Shown one piece after another: positions 40,209-49,153 of a DNA stretch of 51,758 nt; position 1 is the stretch's first letter; each line of letters begins with the position of its first letter. Source of the stretch: Candidatus Levyibacteriota bacterium. Lineage in GTDB: Bacteria > Patescibacteriota > Microgenomatia > Levybacterales > UBA12049. Position numbers and translations under genes: made by a program. Location: positions 1 through 51,758 of the forward strand of contig JACQHJ010000007.1 of the NCBI GenBank assembly GCA_016199085.1. Direction: 5' to 3'. The notes below the pieces were generated by a model. That model ran no database searches. It saw only the letters and a list, made by a program, of their open reading frames with translations, and was not told where the DNA came from.

Positions 40209-40491
40209 AAGCCAAATCCTTGGAGAACAAACAAGTCAAACCCAGGGCACCAAGTCTTTAACGATAGCAACTTTTAAAGATGGGTCTTTTCATCCTTCCA
40301 AAGTTTGGATGAAAAAAGGATATTATGTAGGTATTAAAAATGAGGATGAAAAAAGTCAGATGTGGCTTATGTCCGATGAGGAAACTCTTAGAACTCTTAG
40401 AGGCTACGGCTTTGGCGAGCAACTAAGATCAATGATGCTAAAAGAAGGTAATTTTGTGGTTACGATAAAGAAACCGGCAGTCAGCTCGTAA
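40195..40491 (+). pseudogene. Cupredoxin-like domain, 5'-truncated fragment
   Basis: The frame reads KSLTIATFKDGSFHPSKVWM KKGYYVGIKNED and ends FGEQLRSMMLKEGNFVVTIKKPAVSS. It matches the F-x-P-x-x-V-x-(V/K)KG-x-x-V-x-(I/F)-x-N-(E/D)-D core of EfeO-like cupredoxin domains. No signal peptide or membrane anchor is present; the frame extends upstream only by running antisense to the LytR_C fragment, where an ATG at 40126 exists but is unlikely to be real. The usual C-terminal Cys/His copper ligands are not seen. I read it as the remnant of a secreted protein joined head-to-head to another broken gene. Confidence 0.5.
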
Positions 40492-40574
40492 TTGTGGTAC
40501 AACCCTAAATCTCCAATTTAATATTTCAAATTATAAAGCAATATAATAAAATATAGCAGATTTACTAGAAATGT

Positions 40575-41378
40575 CTAAAGTCTTTTGGAGAAAAGTATTC
40601 TTCCGGCGGATGTCTGAATTACTCTTGAAACAACAACATTTAATTCCCTGCCAAGATCTACAGCTGCATTCTCAACAACAATCATTGTTCCATCATCCAA
40701 ATATCCAACGCCTTGGGTTATATCTTTTCCCTTGTGTTGAATTTTTATATGCAAAGTCTCTCCCGGAACCGCAATGACCTTTAAAACGTTTGCCAAAGTG
40801 TTAACATTAATGGCAGTTACACCGTTTATACTTGCTTTCTTCTCAAGGTTGTAGTCGCAAGTTATTATTCTTCCTTTGTTATGTTTTGCGGCAAAGATTA
40901 GTTTCTCATCAACCTCATTTAGCTTAGATAGTCCCATTTGATCTTCTTTGTCACTAGATAAAACACCAAATTTAATGCCTTTTACTTTCTTAACTTTCTC
41001 CAAAAGCACTAGGCCTTTTCTTCCACGCTCTCTTTTTACAAGGTCTTTTGAATCGGCAATATGTTTTAATTCCAAAAGAATGCTTTCTAAAACAATCAGC
41101 TCTCCCGACAAAAGACCTAAAGAGATGACATCGAAAATCCTTCCGTCAATAATTGCCGATGTATCCAAAAACATCGCATTTAGATGGCCGTTTCCGTTTT
41201 TCCGCTTTACACTGGGACGTCTGAAAGACGGAAGCCTACTGGCAACAGTTTTTGCAACTTCTTCTGCCAAAATTCCAACAAATTTTGGCGAGAAATGAAT
41301 ACCGCGCTCCGGCGTTTGAACAACTGCCGGAACTGTTTTGTCATCTGTTTTTTTAGGTTTAACCGTACTTTTTGCCAT
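40575..41378 (-). CDS. PIN-TRAM domain ribonuclease (YacL-like, soluble)
   Basis: This 267-residue protein starts with a basic tail of about 60 residues, where Gram-positive YacL has membrane segments. The PIN domain follows at about 67-200: MFLDTSAIIDGRIFD with Asp72 and Asp78, LLELKHIADS with the conserved Glu, and KLIFAAKHNKGRIITCDYNLEK with the last Asp. The TRAM domain covers about 208-267 (VPGETLHIKIQHKGKDITQG VGYLDDGTMIVVENA). It should be an RNase or RNA-binding enzyme. It is the last gene of a three-gene minus-strand operon (S1 protein, radA, this), with 13 bases to radA. Confidence 0.85.
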   Translation of the reverse strand: MAKSTVKPKKTDDKTVPAVVQTPERGIHFSPKFVGILAEEVAKTVASRLPSFRRPSVKRKNGNGHLNAMFLDTSAIIDGRIFDVISLGLLSGELIVLESILLELKHIADSKDLVKRERGRKGLVLLEKVKKVKGIKFGVLSSDKEDQMGLSKLNEVDEKLIFAAKHNKGRIITCDYNLEKKASINGVTAINVNTLANVLKVIAVPGETLHIKIQHKGKDITQGVGYLDDGTMIVVENAAVDLGRELNVVVSRVIQTSAGRILFSKRL

Positions 41379-41391
41379 ATAATATCCTTAT

Positions 41392-42696
41392 TTAAGAGTC
41401 CTTTACAACCTCTCTAATATTTTTAAACTTTACAGGACTTATTATTTTACCAAATCCTAATTTTTTTGCTTCTTTAATTCTTTTATCTAAAAGGGGTGGT
41501 GTTCTTAACTCTCCTAAAAGCCCCAGCTCAGCAATTGCAACGGTTTTTAACATGGTAATGTTTTTAAGGCTGGAATAGATCGCAAGAGCAATACTAAGGT
41601 CACTTGCCCTGTCCGTTAGCTTGAATCCACCGGCGACATTTACGAAAATATCCATTGAATCAACCCTTAGATTAGCGTGCTTTTGTAAAATTGCCAAAAT
41701 TACTTCCAAACGTCTAAAATCTATTCCCGACGCTACCCTTCTTGGCATCGGAAGTCTTGAGTAAACGGCCAAAGCCTGGATTTCTATTAAAAATGCCCTT
41801 GTTCCCTCCAAAGTTACGGTTAATACGCTTCCCGATTGGTTATTTTCTTTATTTAGAAAAAGACTTTGAGGATTTAAAACCTCAGTCATACCCTCGGGTT
41901 CCATTGAAAAAATACCCACCTCATCAACAGGCCCGAAGCGGTTTTTAAGGCTTCTAAGTATTCTTGTTCCGGTATTTTTTTCTCCTTCTAAAAACAAAAC
42001 CGTATCTACCATATGGGAAAGTACCATTGGGCCTGCTACCATGCCCTCTTTGGTTACGTGTCCTACCAAAAATACAGGGATATTTAGGGTTTTAGCTATC
42101 TTTATAAACTGGGTTGTTGAATATCTTACCTGACCAACACTTCCTGAAAGACCTTCTAGGTTTTGCGACTGCATCGTCTGAATTGAGTCTATTATTACAA
42201 AAGAGGGCTTTGTTTCCTCAATTAAGGAGGTAATTTTGTCCGGATCTGTTGAAGAAACCAAGAAAAGCTTGTTTGGTTTTAGGTTTTTGGAAAGCCTTTG
42301 TGCACGAAGTTTTACCTGAGACTCAGATTCTTCACCGCAGACGTATAAAACGTCTTTTGTTTTACTCATATTTATGGCAACTTGGAGAAGTAGTGTTGAT
42401 TTTCCAATACCCGGGTCTCCTGCCAATAAAGTTACGCTTCCAAAAACGATTCCCCCGCCCAATACTTCATCCATTTCGGAAAAATAGGTCGAGATTTTCT
42501 TACCTTCTTCAAAATTAACATCGGAAATCTTAATTTGTTTGATAGGAGCATTTGAGAAAGAATCGGCCGTAAGCTTTGAATTTTGAACTTTAAATTCCTT
42601 TAATGTATTCCAAAGTCCGCATTCGGGACACCTTCCCAGAAATTTAGGACTTTCATATCCGCATTCTTGGCAGACAAAGGAAGTAGACATTTTCAT
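41392..42696 (-). CDS. radA: DNA repair protein RadA (Sms)
   Basis: The protein has 434 residues. The N-terminal C4 zinc finger is CQECGYESPKFLGRCPEC at about 9-26. The RecA-like ATPase has Walker A GDPGIGKST at 93-101 and Walker B FVIIDSIQ near 167-173. The RadA-specific KNRFG motif is at 251-255 (LKNRFGPVDEVGIF). The C-terminal Lon-like domain follows (DIFVNVAGGFKLTDRASDLSIALAI). All motifs are intact. RadA is a branch-migration helicase for recombination repair. The frame starts MKMSTSF; M3 is an alternative start. It is 18 bases from the S1 gene and 13 from the PIN-TRAM gene, so they form one operon. Confidence 0.96.
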   Translation of the reverse strand: MKMSTSFVCQECGYESPKFLGRCPECGLWNTLKEFKVQNSKLTADSFSNAPIKQIKISDVNFEEGKKISTYFSEMDEVLGGGIVFGSVTLLAGDPGIGKSTLLLQVAINMSKTKDVLYVCGEESESQVKLRAQRLSKNLKPNKLFLVSSTDPDKITSLIEETKPSFVIIDSIQTMQSQNLEGLSGSVGQVRYSTTQFIKIAKTLNIPVFLVGHVTKEGMVAGPMVLSHMVDTVLFLEGEKNTGTRILRSLKNRFGPVDEVGIFSMEPEGMTEVLNPQSLFLNKENNQSGSVLTVTLEGTRAFLIEIQALAVYSRLPMPRRVASGIDFRRLEVILAILQKHANLRVDSMDIFVNVAGGFKLTDRASDLSIALAIYSSLKNITMLKTVAIAELGLLGELRTPPLLDKRIKEAKKLGFGKIISPVKFKNIREVVKDS

Positions 42697-42714
42697 AAAT
42701 TTAGGCTGTTGTTC

Positions 42715-43788
42715 TTAGCGATAGCCAATCGGTTTTTCTTTAAGTACTGGTGCAAGAACTACTCTTTGGTTTCTGTCAACTTCCAAGACTGTTGCCTCCA
42801 AAACTTCTCCCTGGGAAAAACTCATAGTAGGTGGAATTTTTTCTTTTTTAATAAAACCTTGAATTCCCTGTCCTAAATCAACTATCACTCCGCTTGATAA
42901 TACTTTTCCAACAATCCCGGTAACCTTTTTATCAGTCGTAAATTCCTTTAGTTTTTGTTCAAAAGGATTTTGGGTGAGACGCTTTAAGGAGAGATTTACT
43001 CTTTTTGCTTCCCTATCAATTCCTAAAACTTCCGCTTCTATCTCATCTCCCGGTTTAAAAGAGGCCGGAACTGTTTCGAGTTTTTCCCAAGATACTTCTG
43101 AGATATGGACAAAGCCTTCGATTTTTTGACTATCCGAAAGCGCTAAGAGAGCAAAAATACCAAATGGAGCAATATTTGAAATTGTTGCCTTGACTTTTTG
43201 TCCTCTACTAAAACCTTTAACCAGCTTTGCAAAGTCCTCATTCTTTACAGTTGCTTTTTGGGAAAAGATTATTTTTCTAAGAGGCCTTGAAAGTTCAATA
43301 ACACAAACCGGAATATGTTTTCCCAAGGCTATTGAACTATCCAAAAATGAAACCTGGGAATTAGGCAAAAATCCGCTGATTCCCGCACTACTTGAGACCA
43401 AAAAACCGCCCTTGGTTATTTCATCAACAGTTACTTCAATAACTTCTTTGGCTTTTTGTAAACTTTCCAGCTTTACCCAGATTCTGTCGTCATTAAATCT
43501 TCGAAGCGAGACAACGGGATTTCCAAAATCTGATTCAGGATTTAAAACAGAAACAGTAACCTTATCCCCTGTTTTAAGGCTTGTTAAAAGACTTTTCAAA
43601 ATCCTTTTGTCTTTTTCCAAAACAACAGCAAGGCTTTTTGCACCAATATCGATAAGGATTTCACCAGAGGTTAGTTTATTAACGGTTCCTTCTAAAACAT
43701 CACCTTTATGGGGACTGACGAAATTTGTTTTGACCGACTTTAATAGGTCGGCCATTGTTGTTGCTTTATTTGTTTTTGTTGTAGCCAC
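42715..43788 (-). CDS. rpsA: S1-domain RNA-binding protein (ribosomal protein S1 homologue)
   Basis: This 357-residue protein has four S1 repeats, beginning at about 28 (GDVLEGTVNKLTSGEILIDIG), 113 (VIEVTVDEITKGGFLVSS), 195 (GQKVKATISNIAPFGIFALL, the best match, with EGFVHISEV) and 285 (GIVGKVLSSGVIVDLGQ). E. coli S1 has six; four-domain S1 proteins are common elsewhere. The start is GTG at 43788, with AAAGG about 9 bases upstream. An ATG just before it is out of frame. It binds mRNA and 30S subunits for initiation. The promoter lies at 43826-43854. First gene of the operon with radA. Confidence 0.85.
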   Translation of the reverse strand: MATTKTNKATTMADLLKSVKTNFVSPHKGDVLEGTVNKLTSGEILIDIGAKSLAVVLEKDKRILKSLLTSLKTGDKVTVSVLNPESDFGNPVVSLRRFNDDRIWVKLESLQKAKEVIEVTVDEITKGGFLVSSSAGISGFLPNSQVSFLDSSIALGKHIPVCVIELSRPLRKIIFSQKATVKNEDFAKLVKGFSRGQKVKATISNIAPFGIFALLALSDSQKIEGFVHISEVSWEKLETVPASFKPGDEIEAEVLGIDREAKRVNLSLKRLTQNPFEQKLKEFTTDKKVTGIVGKVLSSGVIVDLGQGIQGFIKKEKIPPTMSFSQGEVLEATVLEVDRNQRVVLAPVLKEKPIGYR

Positions 43789-43825
43789 TCATTTAATTAC
43801 CTTTCGTAAATTAAGATTACATTCA

Positions 43826-43854
43826 AGTATATCACTTGCATCTTGCTGAAACAA
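43826..43854 (-). promoter_or_regulatory. Promoter of the S1-radA-PIN operon
   Basis: On the minus strand TTGTTT (43849-43854), 17 bases, TATACT (43826-43831) with an extended TG-A. The start is about 32 bases before the GTG at 43788. It overlaps the divergent promoter of the methyltransferase gene (43843-43871). Confidence 0.55.
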
Positions 43855-43871
43855 GCGCAAGTTTGTATAAT
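43843..43871 (+). promoter_or_regulatory. Promoter giving a leaderless methyltransferase mRNA
   Basis: TTGCTG (43843-43848), 17 bases, perfect TATAAT (43866-43871). The GTG at 43879 follows the -10 by 7 bases. This argues against a TTG start at 43843, which would lie inside the -35 box. Confidence 0.6.
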
Positions 43872-43878
43872 CTCTTCT

Positions 43879-44565
43879 GTGCCAAAAGAAAAAACACTAA
43901 AAGCAGAAAAAGATTGGGACAAGTATTGGAAAACCAAAAAGACCACTTCCCAAGCAATTTATAGAGTTATAGCCTCATTTTACAGACAATTTATCATTAA
44001 AGGACTTTTAAATTACTTTATAGAAAAAGAGTTTGAGAAAGAGGACGTCCTTTTGCACGCAGGCAGCGGATCCGGCCAGGTTGATGAAAATATAGGAAAG
44101 ACTTTTGATATTACAGCCTTAGACATCTCTGCCGAAGCCTTAAAGCTTTATAAAGTCTACAACGGCCAAAACTCCAAAACACTTAAAGCCAGTATTTTTG
44201 ATATTCCTGTAAAAGACAGCTCTTTTGACGGAATCTATAATCTTGGCGTTCATGAACACTTCACCGGCAGTGAAAACACAAAAATATTTAAAGAGTACAG
44301 AAGAATTTTAAAACCAAATGGAAAACTTGTATTGTTCTGGCCGCCAAGATACGGTCTTTCGGTAATGTTTTTGAATTCTTTGCACTTTGTCTTAAACGAT
44401 CTATTAAGAAGAAAAGTCAGGCTTCACCCCGATGAAGTATCTTTAATAGGATCGAAAAAGCAGGTTGAAAGCTTACTTAAAGACTGTGGTTTTAAACTAA
44501 CTCGGTTTTATTTCGGACCAAGAGATCTTTTTACTTATTGTGTTGTCGTTGCCAAAAAACTATAG
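43879..44565 (+). CDS. Class I SAM-dependent methyltransferase
   Basis: This 228-residue protein (GTG start) has the SAM-binding motif I VLLHAGSGSGQVDENIGKTFD, motif II acid in ITALDISAEALKLY, and FDGIYNLGVHEHFTG at the motif IV position. The motif I HAGSGSG reads A-G-S-G-S-G. It lies in the methyltransferase 11/25 group that acts on small molecules or glycan/lipid intermediates; the substrate is not shown by the sequence. The last 6 bases overlap the convergent GT-C gene. The start is chosen from the promoter: transcription should begin at about the GTG itself. Confidence 0.85.
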   Translation: MPKEKTLKAEKDWDKYWKTKKTTSQAIYRVIASFYRQFIIKGLLNYFIEKEFEKEDVLLHAGSGSGQVDENIGKTFDITALDISAEALKLYKVYNGQNSKTLKASIFDIPVKDSSFDGIYNLGVHEHFTGSENTKIFKEYRRILKPNGKLVLFWPPRYGLSVMFLNSLHFVLNDLLRRKVRLHPDEVSLIGSKKQVESLLKDCGFKLTRFYFGPRDLFTYCVVVAKKL

Positions 44566-46293
44566 ATTACTTATAAAAGTCTGACAAAACTTATTTGTCG
44601 ATAAATTCTCTATAGTAAAATCGGAAATCTTAAGATTAGATGGATATCTTCCCAAACCTAAACCTTTGCATATTTTGTCATTGAAAATCCTAAAGCTTTC
44701 TCCCCCGTCATTAAGCCTTGAAATTGTCAGATGAGGCTCACTAACCGAAATGTCACCACATTTTGCATCAACGACCAATACTGTTTCTTTATTTTCCAAG
44801 TCTAATGAGTTATTACAAGAGGCAAATGTAACATTATCAAAAGAATATTTCTCACTGTTTAAATTTTTAGAAATGACATCAGCCGAATCCTTGTTATACG
44901 AATCAGTATAAAAAAGGTATTTTTTAAATAAATCAAAAGAGGAATTTGAATAAACAGTAACTTTTTGCCCGCTTGATGCTCTCTTTGCATAAGAAGATGA
45001 GACCCTTAAAGGAAAATCAAAATAGCCCTGAAGTGAGTGCCAGAAAAAATAAATATTGGCAAAATTAAGACTGGATACAAAATAAATTAAAAGAATTGCT
45101 AAAGTTGCCCCTACTTTGTAATTTTTGTTTTTAAAATAATTAATTGTTTCCCATATGCCAAGACCGGCAAGAATTACAAGGAAAGGAAAGCTCATTGTCA
45201 TATGTACTGAAAAATTTCCGGTGTCAGAAGTATGAAATACTTGCGGTATTATTCCAACCAATAAAAGTAAAGAAAAGAGAAAAAATACACTCCTTTTTTT
45301 AGCGAACACAAAAAGTGCACCAAGCATAACGAATACACTGTCAATATAGTAAAACATACCGTGCCTCCAAAGAGAGAAAAACTCATCTCCGTAAACAAAA
45401 AGATAGTCAAAAGAAAAACTTTTAAGAGTTTTTATTGCAAGTATATTTACAAAAACTGTGTACTTATTGACGAGTATTTCTATCAATGGGTTCTGAATTG
45501 AAGTCTTTCTAATGCCGTCCACTGTTTGTGCAATCTTGGGATCAAAAGGAGTAAGTAGTTCATCTAATCTTGCAGTCTGCGGATTTAGCTTTAAAGAAAT
45601 GACAAAAAAGACTACAAATAAAATACAAAGACCAAAAAGCACTAAATACTGCTTTAAGAAGTGTTTTTTATTTATAAAGAAAAATACATAGACAATGACT
45701 ATAAAAGTGAAGGGAAGAAAAATAAGCTTGGTTCCAATATAGGAATAAAAAGCGGCTACTAAAAACGGGAAGGCAATAAGTATCCTCCACCCTTTTGCTT
45801 TTAAGAGAATAAAAAGGGAAATAAAGTAAAAAAGCATGGCAGGAGTTGCTTCGTAAGCGGTTCTGCCAATATAAATTAGCCAAGGATTAATCGAGGCAAT
45901 AAGCAAAGAAAACAAAGCCGGACCTTTTCCAAGCAGTTCCTTTACAACAAGATAGATAAATAATATAAGTAAGAGTCCCATTATTAGATTAGGCAGTCTT
46001 GAGGAAAGAAGTGAAAAAGGCAAAGGTCCCAAGATAAAAGAATTAAGAATATAGGGCATTTCAGCCTGAGTTTCCCCTCTTGGATATTGAAATAAGAGTC
46101 CGTTTATGGGAGACCACGTTCCAAAAATATCATGTCCTGTTATAAAAGAAGCTTTTGCGTTTAGAGTATAGACTATCTCGTCTCCCCCAATTGCCGTAGG
46201 AATTCTATCAAGCCAAAGATAGCGAAAAAGAAAAGCTACTAAAAAAATTAAAACAATGGGTAATAAATTAAATAAAACCTTTTTAGACACCAT
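44560..46293 (-). CDS. GT-C-type membrane glycosyltransferase (PMT/ArnT-like)
   Basis: This protein has about 577 residues. The first outside loop has WLDRIPTAIGGDEIVYTLNAKA, with the acidic DE that marks the catalytic loop of PMT_2/ArnT-type enzymes, and NPWLIYIGRTAYEATPAML is the typical second motif. About ten membrane segments lie in residues 7-440, then a soluble C-terminal domain of some 135 residues. It should transfer a sugar from a lipid carrier to an acceptor outside the membrane. The ATG at 46293 follows TATAGT (46300-46305, extended TG-T) by 6 bases, so the message is leaderless; a TTG at 46311 would lie inside the promoter. It converges on the methyltransferase with a 6-base overlap. 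Confidence 0.78.
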   Translation of the reverse strand: MVSKKVLFNLLPIVLIFLVAFLFRYLWLDRIPTAIGGDEIVYTLNAKASFITGHDIFGTWSPINGLLFQYPRGETQAEMPYILNSFILGPLPFSLLSSRLPNLIMGLLLILFIYLVVKELLGKGPALFSLLIASINPWLIYIGRTAYEATPAMLFYFISLFILLKAKGWRILIAFPFLVAAFYSYIGTKLIFLPFTFIVIVYVFFFINKKHFLKQYLVLFGLCILFVVFFVISLKLNPQTARLDELLTPFDPKIAQTVDGIRKTSIQNPLIEILVNKYTVFVNILAIKTLKSFSFDYLFVYGDEFFSLWRHGMFYYIDSVFVMLGALFVFAKKRSVFFLFSLLLLVGIIPQVFHTSDTGNFSVHMTMSFPFLVILAGLGIWETINYFKNKNYKVGATLAILLIYFVSSLNFANIYFFWHSLQGYFDFPLRVSSSYAKRASSGQKVTVYSNSSFDLFKKYLFYTDSYNKDSADVISKNLNSEKYSFDNVTFASCNNSLDLENKETVLVVDAKCGDISVSEPHLTISRLNDGGESFRIFNDKICKGLGLGRYPSNLKISDFTIENLSTNKFCQTFISNL

Positions 46294-46299
46294 TAATTT

Positions 46300-46328
46300 A
46301 CTATAACACAAATTTTAATAGATAATAA
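46300..46328 (-). promoter_or_regulatory. Promoter of the PMT/ArnT-like gene
   Basis: On the minus strand TATAGT (46300-46305) with TG-T before it and a weak TTATTA (46323-46328) 17 bases upstream. Start codon 6 bases after the -10. Confidence 0.45.
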
Positions 46329-46377
46329 AGCCTAAAGAGAGTATTATGTATTAATAGACTTACAAAAGTAAAAAAGA

Positions 46378-47979
46378 ATGCTGCAAAATTTAATTAAAAA
46401 AATAACAAATATTTTTAAAAATAAATCCATAGTTAGGCTCTTTCTCATTCTTCTCTTTCTTTTACCAGTAAACCTTATTCTCTATAAAATCTTATCCCCT
46501 AGAGTTAATGCCTTTGGTTGTTTTGACGATTGTTTTAACATTCTTCCTGGTTATTTTATGCTTGATGGAAAAACACTTTACTCTCAAATCTTTTTCAATC
46601 ATCAGATGTTAATGGCAGATATTAGCTATCTAATACAGTTAATTTCACATCCAGTCAATATTTACGAATTGATCTTAAGACATAGACAATTTATTATGCT
46701 TTTGGGGTTAATAATGGACGGTGTCCTTATCTACCGCTTTGGACTAGCAGGCGTAGGTTTTACTTTGTTTTATGAATTTAGTAAATTTTATGTCTTCGGA
46801 GACCGATTCTTAGGAGAAGGGATTGTAGTCTATTTTCTTGCCTATATGTTAGGCGTACTTTGGCTTAAGTTAAATAAATATAAAATCCATTTTTATGATT
46901 ATATTCTTGCTGCATTATTTGCCTGGGCAATCATTTTTTTAAGGGAAACCTTTATTCCCGCAGCAGTATTAATTTATCTTTTAATCTTATTTAATAAAAA
47001 TGACTCTAAAAATAAGATTATCTCTTTAATAATTTTTTTACTTCTAACCCTAATTATCATCTTCCTAACTCCACTGAAGGACTACATTTTTCAGGTTTTA
47101 TATATCAACCTAAGTCTTACTTATACTATTAGAGAAAAAGCTGATAATCCTCTTATCTTAATTAATCAATTCAAAATATTTTTCTATCCTCTTTATCTAT
47201 ATTTTGGTGATATTTTTAACAACTTTAGATATTTTATATTAGGATTAAATACATTGTTTATTATTAGCCTTATTTTATATCTAAAAACTTTAAAGAAACT
47301 TTCCATCGTAATCCTTTTTCTATTTTTACTCGGTTTAGTTAATATTCGTCCAGTTGCCCCGGGAACAATCTTTTACGGCGCATTCCATATGCTCCCCTGG
47401 TACGGTTCGTTTATCCTCTTAATGTTTTTAATCTTACAAGAAGTTACAAAACAAAATAAAAAAATTAGTTTATTTATTAGCTTTTGTTTAGTTTTATTAT
47501 TCTCTTTTCTAACTCTTTCCCCAAATTCATATATTAGAGAAAAAACCGATCCTCAGTATGAGTTTATAGTAAATTACGGAAGTTCGTTGCAACTAGGTGA
47601 AGTTATTAGGGCTCTAGCCAAACCTACAGACACTCTTTTTCTTGACGGAGGAGATGATTTAATTTATTGGCAGGCAAAATTAAAATCTAATTATAAATAT
47701 TCCTGGTATACCTCTGTTATGCCCAGGTTTCCTGTTTTTACAACTCCAAGGGATGATATGCTTAAAAATGATCCTCCTGATTTTTATTATGATCTTTGTA
47801 CCGAGGGCAAAAATTATAATCCATCTTTATCTAAAAAGATATTGGTAAAGTACCAACAGCTTTATTCTTTTGGAAAACCAACATGTGTATATGTATTAAA
47901 AACCAAGATTCCGCAAATATCTCCCTTGCAATGGGAAAAAGCTAAGGAATTTAAGTATGAACTCCCTGCTGGTATATAG
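46378..47979 (+). CDS. GT-C-like polytopic membrane protein
   Basis: This 533-residue protein has about ten membrane segments. After the first (LFLILLFLLPVNLILYKIL) comes a loop with FDDCFNILPGYFMLDGKTLY SQIFFNHQM, with DD in the position of the catalytic acidic pair in GT-C transferases, and an FFNHQMLMAD continuation as in other CPR membrane transferases. The C-terminal part is a short soluble domain (ELRYQ... then PTCVYVLKTKIPQIS). It is divergent from the PMT/ArnT-like gene, with a 78-base gap. Role: probably sugar transfer onto a surface glycan; the substrate is unknown. No strong promoter is seen; TATTAT at 46342 could serve. Confidence 0.65.
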   Translation: MLQNLIKKITNIFKNKSIVRLFLILLFLLPVNLILYKILSPRVNAFGCFDDCFNILPGYFMLDGKTLYSQIFFNHQMLMADISYLIQLISHPVNIYELILRHRQFIMLLGLIMDGVLIYRFGLAGVGFTLFYEFSKFYVFGDRFLGEGIVVYFLAYMLGVLWLKLNKYKIHFYDYILAALFAWAIIFLRETFIPAAVLIYLLILFNKNDSKNKIISLIIFLLLTLIIIFLTPLKDYIFQVLYINLSLTYTIREKADNPLILINQFKIFFYPLYLYFGDIFNNFRYFILGLNTLFIISLILYLKTLKKLSIVILFLFLLGLVNIRPVAPGTIFYGAFHMLPWYGSFILLMFLILQEVTKQNKKISLFISFCLVLLFSFLTLSPNSYIREKTDPQYEFIVNYGSSLQLGEVIRALAKPTDTLFLDGGDDLIYWQAKLKSNYKYSWYTSVMPRFPVFTTPRDDMLKNDPPDFYYDLCTEGKNYNPSLSKKILVKYQQLYSFGKPTCVYVLKTKIPQISPLQWEKAKEFKYELPAGI

Positions 47980-48037
47980 TTTTACCTAAAAAAGCAGAAT
48001 TAAGCGGTTTTTATGTCTGGTTTTTGCCACAAAAAAT

Positions 48038-48151
48038 CCCGGCGTTGACCTATTGTCCCTAAAGCTATCTTTAAGTATCGTAGGCGCTGAAGCGTTTCAC
48101 TTCTCTGTTCGGAATGGGAAGAGGTGGTGCCACTTCGCTTAAAACACCGGG
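48038..48151 (-). rRNA. rrf: 5S ribosomal RNA
   Basis: The gene is 114 bases long on the minus strand. The terminal stem CCCGGTGTTTT/GGCGCCGGG-type ends, the loop CCCATTCCGAACAGAGAAG and the CAGCGCCTACGATACT segment are canonical. It follows 23S by about 46 bases, with no tRNA in between. The exact ends are estimated from the stem. Confidence 0.93.
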
Positions 48152-48334
48152 AAAATTACTTTTGACTCTTTCAAAAGCGAAGAGAATTTTGTCTTTATAA
48201 AATTTATATTTAAAACCATTAGTACGGGTAGACTTAACGCCTCACAGCGCTTCCATCGCCCGCCTATCAACCTGGTGGTCTACCAGGGGTCTTCACAATC
48301 CTTACGGACTGCAAGAGATCTTATCTTGGAAACC

Positions 48335-48365
<31 letters not shown>

Positions 48366-48517
48366 GGTTGGGAATCTAGCTACCCGGCGATGCTCCTTTA
48401 GGAAACAACCGGCACACCAGGGATTCCCTCATCCCAGTCCTCTCGTACTAGGGACGAACTTCCTCAAATCTCAACGATTACACAGGATAGAGACCGAACT
48501 GTCTTACGACGTTCTGA

Positions 48518-48774
48518 CATATATTCTTTCTATTTCTAGAAGTATGGACTATAACTTATCCTAAAAATTAGGATTTGGCGTATTATAGAAGACATAAATT
48601 TTTTTAAATCTTCTATCTCACCACGTTTATATTACTAAACGTGGATCAGTCTCTACGGGGTCATTCTCTTTTGAAGATGACTTCCCACGGTATCATCCTA
48701 TCTTAGATATACAACACCTAAAATGAGGACTTCACCGTTATTAGCCAATTTATCCTGGGCTCAATGTGTGTTTA
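48518..48774 (-). ncRNA. Group I intron after 23S U2584 (257 nt, no ORF)
   Basis: The intron sits between GGGU-2584 and UCAGAACG. It ends in G. The 3' core element reads AAGTTATAGTCC (around 48546-48557) and pairs through AGTC with GACT in the upstream R-like segment near 48650. A CCCCGTAGAGACTGA-type element replaces the usual CCCCGTAACGACTGA. It has no reading frame, so splicing needs only the ribozyme. The site is in the U2584/U2585 loop of the catalytic centre. Confidence 0.88.
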
Positions 48775-48847
48775 ACCCAGCTCGCGTACCACTTTAACCG
48801 GCGAACAGCCGGACCCTTGGAAGCTTCTCCACCTCCAGGATGTGATG

Positions 48848-49142
48848 CACATTCTCCCTTATTACTAAAGGTGTAGACTATATCTTCCCCGTCTAAATAT
48901 AAGTACGGGGTTGGCGTATTATTCTCATTTAAAAAATGAGGATCTCATCTTAATAAACTATAAAACTAGTTTATTAAAGAATCAGTCGTTACGGGGTCAA
49001 AAGTTTAAAACTTCGACTTCCCACGGTATTGTCCATTGACTTTCTAATTTGAGAAGTTTTACCCTGTCAATTAGGAGTCCACCGTTATTAGCCACTTTGC
49101 TTCAGTAATTACTTACTGAAGGGCCCAAGCGCTTTCGCGCAA
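48848..49142 (-). ncRNA. Group I intron after 23S U2511 (295 nt, no ORF)
   Basis: The exon on one side ends GUCGGCU-2511 and the other begins CAUCACAUCC-2512. S-type element GAAGATATAGTCTACA near 48872-48887 and R-type CCCCGTAACGACTGA near 48985-48999 can pair as P7. The intron starts with a GC-rich hairpin (GCGCGAAAGCGC at 49129-49140). It ends in G. No ORF. The exon between this intron and the next is only 11 nt. Confidence 0.87.
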
Positions 49143-49153
49143 AGCCGACATCG

